The notes: a model not told the origin generated them from the sequence alone. Shown: positions 9,301-18,919, counted from the first letter of the stretch. The stretch is 37,338 nt of DNA from CAYWXK01 sp964462515 (GCA_964462515.1 CAYWXK010000038.1:1-37338); one strand, 5' to 3'. Numbers and translations: made by a program.

Positions 9301-12300
9301 TTCATACTCAAAGTAGCTATATTTGTGGACAAGCCTGAACATCGAGTCATAAACATAATGAATAAACACTGGTTCATAGGGCGCACCTAACAACTCCCCT
9401 CTTATCTCCGTCAGAGGCCTTCCATCAGCGGTCATATGGAAATCAACATATCCGTCGTCTAATTCATATGTTAAGACAAACTTGCCAAGTGCATAGTACT
9501 TTACAATATTTCCGGATGTGGGTAATTGTTCATAATATGCGAGGAGAGGTGTTCCGGCTGGAGAAGGTATGACTCTCCCCGGTTTTGTCCCGGGGTCATA
9601 GTCACTGTAAAATGTCCGCGTCTCCCACCAGTCGTTTTGATTATCCTCTAAAATATTATCATCATATCGACCTGGCTCAAAGACTACCGAATCATCCATA
9701 ACATTCTCATCGATATATTTCTTTTTATGGAAATATTGCCTCGTCTCAGTGAGCAGGCCCCGAGGGTCGCCATATATATTCATCTCGACCTTACCAAGGT
9801 AATCAGCCTCGAGAATCTTTCGTCCCAGGCCGTCATAGTAATACCTCTTTTGAGGATTTACATTCGGAAGACCACCTTCCAAAGATGCGCCTTGCCATTC
9901 TTTGCTCACAAAACCGTAATTATCATATTCATAATAAGTTATATTGCCTATGGGGTCTATACTGCCTTGTGGTTCGGTTTTCTGCCTCAATAATCCTTGC
10001 CAATGCTCTCGATACCATGGATCCAATGGGTCCTCTGGATAATATACATATGTAGTATCCGCCCACTCCCACTGCTCCGGCTCCGGAATTGTGCCGTCGA
10101 TCAGGATTCTTTTCTTGACAAGGTAATTTCCCTGGCTTCCATCTCCTACAGGCGTGCCGTTCGCGTTGCCATAGAGCCATTTCTTTTCAACCCTTGCACC
10201 AGTTTTAATAACATTCCCACCTGACTCATAACAGTAACCCTGCCAAGTGGTTCCTTTAATCGGAAAATTATAATTCTGGTGATAAGCATATTCCGTGTAC
10301 ACAAAGTTTGTAGAATCGACATATACTCTGCGATTTAGGACATTACCTCTGCTGTCGTACTCGATTCTGGTCTCTTTACTCGGCCTGTCGTAGTCGCCAT
10401 CCCCGTCATCGTCAAAATATTCGGTAATCCTCGTCGGCTTGAGTGGGAAATCATTGTTTTCATAATCATATTCAGTGTCAATGGCTCCCCCGCCTCCCAT
10501 ATGTTTCTGGATATAAAACATTTCGCCGGTATAGTGGGAAATCCAGTCGCCGAAGTCCTGATAATTACAAGGGTCAAATTCTCCACCGCCTGAAACTTGA
10601 GATTTGAACGTTTGAATATTGTTACTAAGCAGTGCACCCTCCGGACTAGTAACAGCTATTTCCTTCCTTAATAGTTGAATTGCCCCTGGGCCTCCAAATT
10701 TCACTTCAGTAGTAGTGATCAAATTACCTTGAATGTCATATTCATAATCATACAACTGATGTAACGCCCAATCCGAGTTATAGACCTCCCATGTGACAGG
10801 GTCAGTACAACCTTCTACTCTTTGTAAGAAAGTTCCATCATCACTGTGCTGAGCCTCGGTAATAATCGTTTCCAACTCTTCCCACCATACTTCCGGAAAA
10901 ATCAAAGTCAACATGAACTCCTGCTCAGCATTATGAAAGTACCTTAAGGTATGAGTAGTATCGCCTTCACCGCTGCCTATCGTTCTATATGTAGGTATCA
11001 CTGCATAGTATTGAAAACCATGAATCTCATCCGAAGTTATGCCGAACGTGATAGACGGATCATCCGGGCCAGGCTGGTCGCTCTCAGAAAGCGTGATACT
11101 GCTACACAAACCGGGGCCAAGTTCATAAGCGAAAACTAATTTTGCAGGCGTTCGGTTATTACTAATCTTATCTAGGAAAATATCCTGCTCGTCCTGCTCA
11201 TCTACACCAGACCACTCATACACCAGCTTATTGCCGAATCGGTCTGCTTGCTCATCAATTCCCGCTACAACCATCCAGCCCACCAAGCCCTCATCGGCTG
11301 GCACAGCCCAAGGACCGGTGAATACTTTATTAAATGTCAACGTCATGCCATCAGGTGCATAGTAAACGTAAGTCACGTCAAACTTCGGTTTATCGGGATC
11401 AGTTGTGTCAACCGAATTTACTGTCCGTATGATATAGTGATTTTCTTTATCCAATGGCTTGTATATCACCGTATGCGGTTCTGTATGAATACTACCTATA
11501 AACATCTCTCCCCCCAACGGTTGACAAAGCCACAGTCTCCCAATACCCAGCTTGTCGTCATGATAGGCAGGTTTTCCAGCACCATCCGTAATCCAATCAT
11601 ACTTGCAGTCCTCTATCAGGCGGATGTTGTGGTTGTGAGTCCAGCCACAAAATAGAGGTAAGATTCGAGCTCGCGAACCATTGTTATACGTTCTCTTAAA
11701 TTCAAAGGGAAACGTACCGGGCCAATTGATATTAAAATCAGGAAGCTCTTCATAATGGAAGGTTCGAGCCTTTGCTCGTCCAATGACTGGATATTTTACT
11801 TTACATGGCTCAGGGGGCCTGCCATTAAATGAGCGGTCAACTGTTATGATCCCTTCATTATGTTTCCGTCTCAGGTCGTCATAGACTTCAATTTTCAGAA
11901 AGTAGTCGCCGTTATAAAACGCTTCGGTGTTCCAGTAACCAACCGTTGTAGCATCCCTGTTAACTGTCTTTCCTGAGCAAACTGTTATCCAGTTGTCAGG
12001 GTCGGCTGAATCCAAATCCGCCGGGCAGCACTTGACTATATACTCTCCAAGTATGTCATACCACATAGGACCTGCTACAATGCATCGTCCTTTTAAAGGA
12101 TTTAATATATCAGCCTCAGGAGCAATTAGCCAAACATCGTCTTCGGATCCTACAATACCTCCTTCATCTCCTAAGGCCACATCTGAAACAGATATTCTAT
12201 TGAGTTCAAAAGTGAAATATAGGTTCGAACCGGTTTTGAATTCAACCTTCGTGTAACATTGATGAGCAGGACTGAATCTGGCTTCAGGATAAATATCTGC

Positions 12301-15300
12301 AGGGCTCTCAAGGCCCCAATGTTTCCAGAACACCTTATACGAATGATTTTCCCAGTTAAATTGAATCGTAAATTCAATCCAGGTGTTCTCATAGGAATAG
12401 GGATAGGCAGGATTATTGTAATAAGTCTCAGGAGACGTTAGAAAAGCACGACATTGGGCTGCTATCGCGAAGTAATCGATTGAAGTATTCACATAACTTC
12501 CATTGTCCAACACCCATATATATGCGTGTTCGCCCTCAACAACGTCGCCAAATTTGATAGAGGCAACCAAAGCAGAGCCATTCATAACGTCAATAAATGA
12601 ACCTGGTGACGGAATGCAATTGATGCGTGCAAATGTCTTGTCACAGGAGTCACTTGTACTATACGAGATTGTAGAATTGTAATACATTCGGACACGCTGA
12701 TAAAAATAGTCATTGCTTCCTCCTTGACCATTGTCCTCCATATATTTTGCTTCAAAAACATAGGCCCCCGAACTACCTTCTTCAACCTTCCAACCATCAA
12801 TCCCATTAACGGTGTTGTTGACGACATATCCCTGGTATGTCTCAAATGAAGTTGTGTACCCGGGAGAATTGTCATATTCGTACGCACCAATGTCGGTATA
12901 ATCAGGACCGCCTATACCGGCGTTAAGGACAAAGTCAATATCGCGGCGCTTATCCTCTAACACATCGGTATCCGTTGCCATATTTCCGTTAGCAGTATCT
13001 ATGCAAGGGCTGTCCCCTTTAAGCCGCAGGCCATCATCTGATGTGCCGAGAATACCATCCTCTCCGGCTGGATTACTTGAGTTAGCAAAACGAGGATCCT
13101 GGTTAATATTGCCTCCGAGGTCTGTGCCAAAACCAGGCACCCAAGTTCCGTTATCATCCCTGCATCCCTGTATATCACAGTGGCTAATAGTTGGTGTAGA
13201 ATAGGATGAATTATATATCTCAGGGCCACTGACCGTAGCTGTATCTAACCATAAAATGCAATTAGTCAAAGCTGGGGTAGAATAATAATAATTGTACATA
13301 CCACCGCCCGAGCCGTTTGTTGCATAATTTTTGCTGAATGTGCAGTTGGTCAGCAGTGGTTTGCTGTTGCTTCCGTAATTATACATACCACCGCCAGATT
13401 TTGCAGAGTTCCCACAGAAAACGCAGTTAGTTACCGTTGGGCTGCTGTTGAAATTGTACATACCACCGCAAAAACCTTGTGCGGCTGTATTTCCACTGAA
13501 GATACAATTGGTCACTGATACTGGAGAGTAAATATTATACATCCCACCACCATAACCAGCGCGAATGATACTGCCGTATACTGCTTGGTTATTCTTTATG
13601 ATGCAGTTGCTTAATGTAAGGTTACTATAGCGGTTGGCGACCCCAGCACCCCAGATAGCACTATTAGCTGTAATCGTGCAATTAGTAACCACGGGCGATG
13701 CATAATAGCAGTATATGCCCCCGCCCTGGCTATAGGCATAATTACCTGTAATTATGCAGTTATTGATTCTGGGTGAAGTATAGTAGCAATATATGCCACC
13801 GCCATCATAAATAGACAGGTTGGCGTTTCCCCCTGTAATAGTAAAACCATCAAGGGTTGCATTGTCAGCTCCTTTTACAACGTTGTAGCTGTCATGGTTG
13901 TCAAAACCATCACCATCTATGTCCCCACTTAGTGTGGTAACGTTTTTAAGCCAATCACGCTGTGACCGTAGAGCTTCTGTTCCGGCAAAGCCACCGTAGA
14001 TATCAACCCCTGTCTTAAGCACAAACGAAGCTGAACGGTCACCAGGTGTTTTACCTCCACCTCGGTCTGGTTTATAGTTATCGTCACCTTTTGCAACCCA
14101 AATCTCATCACCTGCCTTAAGGTTAGTATTATTCAAGATATCCTGTAAATACTTAAAGGCATTTGTCCATGATTTGCCATCGCCGCCAGCTTTGGTGATG
14201 TCAACATACCAAACCGGAACGACCTCGTATGCTCCCATATCAACTATAGTAGTGTCATAAGGTGGAGTAGGGTCATCGTGATTGCCATCAGCTTTCCGCA
14301 GATTTCCAATGATATCTGTGGTAGCACCTTCATTGTCAATGGCGGTATTATTTCCGGTATCAATACATGGGCTGTATGGGCTGTCAGATGGGAGGAGTAG
14401 GCCATCATCTTCAGTAGCGAAGATGCCATCAAGCCCCGCTGGGGCCTCAGCATTTAAGAAACACGGATTTTCTCCTGTATTTCCAGTACCGTTGATAGTC
14501 CACCCTCCCTGAATACAACTATTATTGACTACCGGTGCTTGCCCATCATCATAATAGATCTGTGTATTCTCATTGCCCCAAAATATGCAATTTGTAATCT
14601 GTAGAGGAGATCCATAGTACTCATATTCCTCAATTTGTAGTCCACCACTGTTGCCAGCACTGGCACAATTTTGGTTGAAAGTGCAGTTAATTATTTTCGT
14701 AGGAGAGTTATAGTTGTACATCCCGCCGCCATAGAATGCTGAGTTGGAAACGAAAATACAATTGACGAAAGTTGCGGGGAAGAGCAGAGAAGTTTGACAG
14801 ATAAGTACTCCTCCGCCGCAAAAGGAAGCCGTATTTCGGCTGAAGACGCAATTTTTCACCTTGGGATTACCATATTGAATATACATTCCACCGCCGCCAT
14901 AGGGTGTCAAGGACGCAGTATTATCGCTGATGACGCAATTGGTTATTGTGGGCGAAGCACTTTCGCAGTATATTCCCCCGCCCTTTTCGTGATAACCGTT
15001 CTTGATTGTAAAGCCGGAGAGAACCGAATTGGAGCCCTCGCCTCTATGGAAATAAAATCCACGTCGTTTGTTTTGTTCATTGCCCTGACAATCAATAATC
15101 GTTGCTGCAACCACGGTTGGGTCGTTTGGATTGGTACTTCTAACTATAATAGCTCGAGTACCTGTGGCCAGTCCATTACTGAAGTCGATACCGCAATGCA
15201 CGTTCTGCTCATAAATGCCCTCGTTAGTATATGTACCCTCGGCAACCACAATTGTATCGCCGTTGATGGAAGCGTTTATCGCGCGTTGAATGGAACGAAC

Positions 15301-15879
15301 ATCATCTGGCACGTGAATTGTGATAATATACGAAGATCCGTTTGGCTTGCTTTCAGGATTGGCCGGGTTAGTGCCGTGCAAGTATTCACATAAATTATTG
15401 TAAGTATCCTCATCTTTGTCGTCTTCCGCGTCGTCAGTACCTACAACAAGATTGTACAGAGTTTCCCACTCGTCGGGCATATCATCATTGTCTGAATCCG
15501 GACCAACGTGCACCGTGCAGGTATCGGTATCAGTAAGGCCGCCGTTGTCGGTTACCCTTAATTTAACTGTGCATACTGTATTACTGCTGTATATATGGAT
15601 GGTCCGGCCGTCAAAGGCCCCATCAGGATAAAAACTGGAAGTTTCCCAGTAATCATAGCTGTTGTCGCCGTCCACATCGAAATCGAATTCGAACTTCACT
15701 ATACTCCCACCCACATCATGGGAGCTACTGCCATCAAGAACTACGCCCTTGCCCACGATTACGTATTGGCGTAACACTTTCAAAATCGCTTCTGGAGGTG
15801 TATTACACCCGTAGCTTACGTTGGAGTTGACAAGCAATCCGCTTAAAATCAAAATGATAATTATAAGTTTTTCCCTCAT
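6388..15879 (-). CDS. Giant secreted PKD / beta-helix / RHS-repeat protein with variable C-terminal tip
   Basis: The protein has 3163 residues. It opens with a signal peptide (MREKLIIIILILSGLLVNSN), a PKD-like domain (about 30-125) and a Ca-binding DSDNDDMPDEWE segment. Two right-handed parallel beta-helices follow (about 190-550 and 555-1000), rich in GGGIYC, SPTITNC and NCIFSGNTA repeats. A jelly-roll/LamG-like region (about 1005-1240) precedes an RHS/YD shell from about 1380 (FPFEFKRTYNNGS). Many YD repeats are present, such as YDAVGNRIYVID and YDLAGRLTDVSE. The core ends in YFYLHDRLGSVRQVID, YDPWG and INKIDPSGL (about residue 3000). The last 163 residues, encoded at 6391-6879, are unrelated to RHS: Trp-rich, then Cys-rich and hydrophobic, and probably the toxin or effector tip. 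ATG at 15879 has AAGGGAG upstream. It follows the TPR gene by 12 bases. Confidence 0.92.
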   Translation of the reverse strand: MREKLIIIILILSGLLVNSNVSYGCNTPPEAILKVLRQYVIVGKGVVLDGSSSHDVGGSIVKFEFDFDVDGDNSYDYWETSSFYPDGAFDGRTIHIYSSNTVCTVKLRVTDNGGLTDTDTCTVHVGPDSDNDDMPDEWETLYNLVVGTDDAEDDKDEDTYNNLCEYLHGTNPANPESKPNGSSYIITIHVPDDVRSIQRAINASINGDTIVVAEGTYTNEGIYEQNVHCGIDFSNGLATGTRAIIVRSTNPNDPTVVAATIIDCQGNEQNKRRGFYFHRGEGSNSVLSGFTIKNGYHEKGGGIYCESASPTITNCVISDNTASLTPYGGGGMYIQYGNPKVKNCVFSRNTASFCGGGVLICQTSLLFPATFVNCIFVSNSAFYGGGMYNYNSPTKIINCTFNQNCASAGNSGGLQIEEYEYYGSPLQITNCIFWGNENTQIYYDDGQAPVVNNSCIQGGWTINGTGNTGENPCFLNAEAPAGLDGIFATEDDGLLLPSDSPYSPCIDTGNNTAIDNEGATTDIIGNLRKADGNHDDPTPPYDTTIVDMGAYEVVPVWYVDITKAGGDGKSWTNAFKYLQDILNNTNLKAGDEIWVAKGDDNYKPDRGGGKTPGDRSASFVLKTGVDIYGGFAGTEALRSQRDWLKNVTTLSGDIDGDGFDNHDSYNVVKGADNATLDGFTITGGNANLSIYDGGGIYCYYTSPRINNCIITGNYAYSQGGGIYCYYASPVVTNCTITANSAIWGAGVANRYSNLTLSNCIIKNNQAVYGSIIRAGYGGGMYNIYSPVSVTNCIFSGNTAAQGFCGGMYNFNSSPTVTNCVFCGNSAKSGGGMYNYGSNSKPLLTNCTFSKNYATNGSGGGMYNYYYSTPALTNCILWLDTATVSGPEIYNSSYSTPTISHCDIQGCRDDNGTWVPGFGTDLGGNINQDPRFANSSNPAGEDGILGTSDDGLRLKGDSPCIDTANGNMATDTDVLEDKRRDIDFVLNAGIGGPDYTDIGAYEYDNSPGYTTSFETYQGYVVNNTVNGIDGWKVEEGSSGAYVFEAKYMEDNGQGGSNDYFYQRVRMYYNSTISYSTSDSCDKTFARINCIPSPGSFIDVMNGSALVASIKFGDVVEGEHAYIWVLDNGSYVNTSIDYFAIAAQCRAFLTSPETYYNNPAYPYSYENTWIEFTIQFNWENHSYKVFWKHWGLESPADIYPEARFSPAHQCYTKVEFKTGSNLYFTFELNRISVSDVALGDEGGIVGSEDDVWLIAPEADILNPLKGRCIVAGPMWYDILGEYIVKCCPADLDSADPDNWITVCSGKTVNRDATTVGYWNTEAFYNGDYFLKIEVYDDLRRKHNEGIITVDRSFNGRPPEPCKVKYPVIGRAKARTFHYEELPDFNINWPGTFPFEFKRTYNNGSRARILPLFCGWTHNHNIRLIEDCKYDWITDGAGKPAYHDDKLGIGRLWLCQPLGGEMFIGSIHTEPHTVIYKPLDKENHYIIRTVNSVDTTDPDKPKFDVTYVYYAPDGMTLTFNKVFTGPWAVPADEGLVGWMVVAGIDEQADRFGNKLVYEWSGVDEQDEQDIFLDKISNNRTPAKLVFAYELGPGLCSSITLSESDQPGPDDPSITFGITSDEIHGFQYYAVIPTYRTIGSGEGDTTHTLRYFHNAEQEFMLTLIFPEVWWEELETIITEAQHSDDGTFLQRVEGCTDPVTWEVYNSDWALHQLYDYEYDIQGNLITTTEVKFGGPGAIQLLRKEIAVTSPEGALLSNNIQTFKSQVSGGGEFDPCNYQDFGDWISHYTGEMFYIQKHMGGGGAIDTEYDYENNDFPLKPTRITEYFDDDGDGDYDRPSKETRIEYDSRGNVLNRRVYVDSTNFVYTEYAYHQNYNFPIKGTTWQGYCYESGGNVIKTGARVEKKWLYGNANGTPVGDGSQGNYLVKKRILIDGTIPEPEQWEWADTTYVYYPEDPLDPWYREHWQGLLRQKTEPQGSIDPIGNITYYEYDNYGFVSKEWQGASLEGGLPNVNPQKRYYYDGLGRKILEADYLGKVEMNIYGDPRGLLTETRQYFHKKKYIDENVMDDSVVFEPGRYDDNILEDNQNDWWETRTFYSDYDPGTKPGRVIPSPAGTPLLAYYEQLPTSGNIVKYYALGKFVLTYELDDGYVDFHMTADGRPLTEIRGELLGAPYEPVFIHYVYDSMFRLVHKYSYFEYEGEGFDTYFKYIKHEENKYDASGNKICEKVYSVVRGQEGFEPYSGVLEKWNSYEYDILGRLTKQIVYSTEGGLNQTTEYGYDAVGNRIYVIDPAGKVIFSDYDNVNRKIRDYFAKEPVYDPVTGKPDFVATNPALKKEISYYNNNQIKDVTSYDYGGTTVLSHTEYTYDSRGRIWTVTEKINDTQDATTTYYYSDDGTRERVEGEGGYHIVIEDAEGKKTGIRLTYHGKPEIIIYPSGDYEQYSYYSEALEQRTFDNPKPDCKQNGLLKQKTVWVDGAAKHIRFTYDDYGKVQYKIYDDDDPQTQNDPYLEYSYTSRILGKYGMVKQITDHRAEIDRPGGDGSAFTFDYWYLSGKVRSYTDYDGYKVNYDYSSAYDQPTEVKVTDQDYPDNPIYWVKYTYDLAGRLTDVSEPLLGDNNLIAGFEYDENGNRKKLKYYLDGIESGSTASIIYTYNACECQCDNHLVAFSTSGVAGLDFSFDASAPGNIDGLGRLHNCSETLTKVGGGQVSHTCTYDYDMMSRLKYAKITDISPKPYIEYTNSYDDAGNLTSYIYNEGSGDVSKTYAFDGDQVLGYDDASKVVSWDENGQQTSQLSAVPPDYSLMYDWEGRLRKGLLGSDNSFIEAKYTPDGARVTKKKIWDKVTSYNYKYIVDVTGMVPVVLLVLNADSSNAILKTYIHANNQVIAQHDGAVTVNAPTYFYLHDRLGSVRQVIDNTGTVKNCYTYDPWGMPVGDETQTKEMLSNLYRFAGYVWDAEISQYYCFRRQYDPILGRFTSRDPVAGNYQEPMTLHKYLYCLNNPINKIDPSGLSALDFIINTIYGVNSYYGRLDAGLAGASDWWDILDLAISVNKWRENWFDWDNLTKNDTIRQMLLARGEGLMLRGMTSLIEAQYQMLSICDWGGVGKCLGWQAAKMGFSELVTWGICTYCTVAPEPITKITACGACITLRVATPITALATSINIVECFTQNCGK

Positions 15880-15891
15880 TTCTTTTCTCCC

Positions 15892-17526
15892 TTATTGAGA
15901 ATTGTGACGACTTAACCAGTACCGGGCATACTCAGCCGCTTTGCAGTCAGGATACTTTTCCAGAAGCTGCTGATATACATTCCTTATTTTCGGGGCCGCC
16001 TCCGACTCAGACAACGATCCTGATTTTGCCAGTTCTTCCCAATACCGCCCCATTTGAAATAGGGCATTCCAGGCGTACTCACAATTAGGCCAATTATCAA
16101 CCACCGTTTGATAGTACCTCATAGCCTTTTCCTGTTGACCTAGTCGGCGATAGCAATCCGCTGCAACATTATAAGCATATGCGATAATATCAGATTTCTG
16201 TAATTGCGGTATGATTCTTTCCCATGCGACTACGGCTTTTGTGAAAAGCCCTTTGGCCTCGGTTTCACGGCCTTCGTTCTCGCACCGAAAGGCCTTATTA
16301 TAGTATTCCTCTCCCATCATGAATATCGCTAAAGGCATTTCCGGATGGTCATTAAAATCTGCGATTAAGACATTAATCGTTTTCTCCACAGCCGTATAAT
16401 TCCCCAGGGCAATGTTTGTCTTTGCCATATCCATTTTTGCCCACATCACCTGCACGTCCTGCGGCCAGTGGTCTATCACGTACTGGTCAAGTTCGTTAGC
16501 CTTACCGTAGTTTCCTAACTTGCGATACTCCCAGGCGGTGTCGTGAATGGCCCTTGCTATGTACTTACTCCAGGTAAAATCAGAGAGTAATTTTTTAATG
16601 GCAGCTTCAGCATTAGGGTCGTCTCCGAGGGCAAGATATGATTTTATCAGGTCCGCTTGGGCCCACACAGCGTGTTCGGCCTTAGGCCAACTCTGTACCA
16701 CGTGCTGATAAAGCTTATTCGCCATTTCGTATTTCTTCAAATCGCGATAGTACTGCCCGGTGTCCCAGACTGCTCTGGCTATAAGAGGATTATCATTAAA
16801 ATTGGTAAGCAATTTCTCAACCGCGATTTCAGCAGAAGTGTCATTACCATCCGCAAGATATGACTTTATCAGGTCAGCTTGTGCCCACAATGCGTGCTCG
16901 GCCTTGGGCCAGTTATCTATAACGTATTGGTAAAGCTGGTTTGCTTTTTCGTATCTTCGTGTCCCGCGATACTGCTGTGCTATATCGTGAACGGCTCTTG
17001 CTATAAGGGTATGCCCAGAATATTTGGTAAGTAATCTATCAAAGGCAGCATCAGCAGCTACGTCGTTGCCCATGTTGACATATGCCTTTGCTATATCCAT
17101 TTGTCCCAGGACTGCATAGTCACTGCCCGGCCAGTTGCTTACAACATACTGGTCAATCTGGTTAGCCTTGTTCTGTTTATTTTCGCAGCGATACTGGTAT
17201 GCTATGTCGTGCACAGCTTGCGCTATATCCTTATGTCCGGAGAAATTAGCAAGCAATTGTTGGTAAGCTGCATCCGCCTGAGGCTGCCTGTACCAGGCAA
17301 TATAAAGTAAAGCAAGCTCCTTTTGCGCCTGGAAGGCATTATCAGTTCCTGGATTATTTGCGATAATTTGCTTGTAGATTCCCTCAGCCTGTTCATATTG
17401 GCTATTGTTTTTGAACTCTTCTGCTTGCTTAAGATCGGCTGCTACATCAGCCAGAAGCTGGTCTGTGAATACAAACCATGAAAAACAGAAAAACACTAAA
17501 GGAATAAAGGAAATTCGTCCGCGCAT
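15892..17526 (-). CDS. Secreted tetratricopeptide-repeat protein
   Basis: This 544-residue protein has an N-terminal signal sequence (ISFIPLVFFCFSWFVFTDQ) and is otherwise almost wholly TPR. A supra-repeat of about 75 residues recurs at least four times, for example IARAVHDIAQQYRGTRRYEK and IARAVWDTGQYYRDLKKYEM, each followed by LYQYVI.NWPKAEH and WAQADLIKSYL. The DNA copies are also similar (around 16640-16690 and 16870-16920), so recent duplication is likely. No enzyme motif is present. TPR proteins serve as protein-binding scaffolds, and this one should act in the periplasm or at the envelope. It is the first gene of a minus-strand operon, 12 bases ahead of the giant rhs gene, so it may help export or display that protein. 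ATG at 17526 has AGGAGGT seven bases upstream. Confidence 0.88.
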   Translation of the reverse strand: MRGRISFIPLVFFCFSWFVFTDQLLADVAADLKQAEEFKNNSQYEQAEGIYKQIIANNPGTDNAFQAQKELALLYIAWYRQPQADAAYQQLLANFSGHKDIAQAVHDIAYQYRCENKQNKANQIDQYVVSNWPGSDYAVLGQMDIAKAYVNMGNDVAADAAFDRLLTKYSGHTLIARAVHDIAQQYRGTRRYEKANQLYQYVIDNWPKAEHALWAQADLIKSYLADGNDTSAEIAVEKLLTNFNDNPLIARAVWDTGQYYRDLKKYEMANKLYQHVVQSWPKAEHAVWAQADLIKSYLALGDDPNAEAAIKKLLSDFTWSKYIARAIHDTAWEYRKLGNYGKANELDQYVIDHWPQDVQVMWAKMDMAKTNIALGNYTAVEKTINVLIADFNDHPEMPLAIFMMGEEYYNKAFRCENEGRETEAKGLFTKAVVAWERIIPQLQKSDIIAYAYNVAADCYRRLGQQEKAMRYYQTVVDNWPNCEYAWNALFQMGRYWEELAKSGSLSESEAAPKIRNVYQQLLEKYPDCKAAEYARYWLSRHNSQ

Positions 17527-18056
17527 GACTTACACCTCCTGTAAAAGGATGACCGAGTTACTTACTTTTTCTCACTTCCTGGGAGAGGCGTATCTATGGT
17601 GCTTTCACAATTTCTAATCTCACAAGGCTACTCGCAGTTGATAGTTACAATTTTTACGAACTTTACCTATAAGTCAATAGGAAAAGGCAGAATTTTTCAA
17701 AAAATTTTTCCTGCAAGATACGCAGCTTTCAAAGCCATTCCCCAGAATACCCGAATTACCTTGGTTAAAGGAGGTTGCGTCTCCAAACCAAATATTTGAG
17801 AGAAAGTTGAAAATAAGTTTCTTTCTTTTATGGAGAAGGCGGTTCTGAAACAGGAAATGTTGACTGTTTTTTAGAATTTGTCGGATTCTTTGGAGAAACC
17901 TATAAAAAAACGAAAAATTCGGCATAAGAATCAGAAGCGTAAAAGGTTTAAAATTGTGTGAGTTCTGAATGTTTTGTATACAGGCATAGGGGGGCACCAA
18001 TCAACGGTATATTTCAACATTTACACTGCTGACCAAACGAAAGTCAACTTGAGCAT
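17527..18056. other. Intergenic between receiver gene and TPR-rhs operon
   Basis: No convincing gene lies here. The AT-rich segment holds the presumed promoter of the TPR-rhs operon (17649-17677). A GGAGG at 17769 has no useful start codon behind it. I see no clear terminator for the receiver gene, which ends at 18057. Confidence 0.5.
17649..17677 (-). promoter_or_regulatory. Probable promoter of the TPR-rhs operon
   Basis: On the minus strand, TTGACT (17677-17672) is followed by TATAGGTAAAGTTCG and a TAAAAAT stretch. TTGACTT-ATAGGTAAA recurs, with one extra base, in front of the dockerin-like gene at 18771. The -35 elements lie almost the same distance from their start codons (151 and 149 bases). 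The -10 match is poor and the spacing is 15-16 bases. Confidence 0.45.
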
Positions 18057-18518
18057 TTAATCCCCCTGTTCGTCCGGCACAGCAGAGCGATTGAGTGCTT
18101 TTTGTACGGTTTCAATGAAAACCTGTGTTTCGAGGTCGTTCCTTGGGATGAAGCCGTATGCACCAGCCTTCAGCAAGTGGGTGACGGCTAGCTCATTACA
18201 TTCACCCGTAATAACTACAACCGGAACATCGATTTTGCATTCCCGGAAAGTTTCAAGGACTTCTTTGGCGTTTACATCAGAATCGAATCCATCATCCAAA
18301 AATATAAGGTCAAAACGTTCATTGCGAAGCTGGTATAAAGCCTGCGGTAGATTCATAGCGTGCTTACTTTGCACGATGCAGCCACGCAAATGGCACAGGC
18401 ATCTTAATAAAGACGGCACATCCTGCAATTTGTCTGTTACGATTAAAACGCGGACAGCCCTTTTCCTCGTAGCTTGTGAATCCTCTTTCCCAGGATGGTT
18501 TTCCTGCGTCTCTTTCAT
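18057..18518 (-). CDS. Stand-alone response-regulator receiver domain
   Basis: This 153-residue protein holds one receiver domain (about 22-145) and no output domain. Visible landmarks are D29 in LIVTDK, phosphoacceptor D75 in DLIFLDD, T104 in VVVITGE, and GFIPRND where the conserved lysine of beta-5 is replaced by arginine (R126). Only one acidic residue occupies the first loop instead of the usual pair. Both changes suggest altered or lost phosphorylation chemistry. The N-terminal 20 residues are charged and probably disordered. No histidine kinase is adjacent: the gene faces away from the dockerin-like gene and is separated from the TPR operon by 530 bases. No clear ribosome binding site precedes the ATG at 18518, so the start is uncertain. 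A partner cannot be named. Confidence 0.8.
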   Translation of the reverse strand: MKETQENHPGKEDSQATRKRAVRVLIVTDKLQDVPSLLRCLCHLRGCIVQSKHAMNLPQALYQLRNERFDLIFLDDGFDSDVNAKEVLETFRECKIDVPVVVITGECNELAVTHLLKAGAYGFIPRNDLETQVFIETVQKALNRSAVPDEQGD

Positions 18519-18770
18519 TCTTAGACCATTAATTTGCGAACATAGGCTCTTTCGAGCAAAAAAGGTGCTTTGTTACTTTTCGTTGCCGCGTGAAAAATTC
18601 CAATATAAGATGTTATTTTGATGCCTCTTCTGCATTTCTAACTGAAAACTGGAAGAACCTTTTTTGCATAGCTTATTTAAATAAGGCGTGTGACAAACTT
18701 CTTTTGTTGACTTTTTGTCATAAAATTCTCGAGTTTTTTCTTTTCACGTAATTGAAGGCTGCTTTTTTTC

Positions 18771-18799
18771 TTGACTTCATAGGTAAAATGGTGTAAAGA
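18771..18799 (+). promoter_or_regulatory. Sigma70-type promoter for the dockerin-like gene
   Basis: TTGACT (18771-18776), a 17-base spacer and TAAAGA (18794-18799). It lies 149 bases before the ATG at 18920, which predicts a 5' leader of about 110 bases. The TTGACTT.ATAGGTAAA string is shared with the promoter region of the TPR-rhs operon. Confidence 0.5.
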
Positions 18800-18919
18800 T
18801 AAGGATAAGTTTGTAGTACGATGGTATTGAGAAAGCGTCATGGTTAAAGATTTCGCCTTATATCGTGCGTTTTGCTGTACCTGTAGGCAGGGTGAAACCC
18901 ATGTTTCTGGAGGATATAG

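Noticed and set aside
14794..15393. 199-codon open frame on the plus strand inside the rhs gene
   Set aside because: It is antisense to the beta-helix repeats, has no ribosome binding site, and its length follows from the repetitive composition of the opposite frame.
18091..18621. 176-codon plus-strand frame over the receiver gene
   Set aside because: The opposite strand encodes clear receiver motifs; this frame has no family features.
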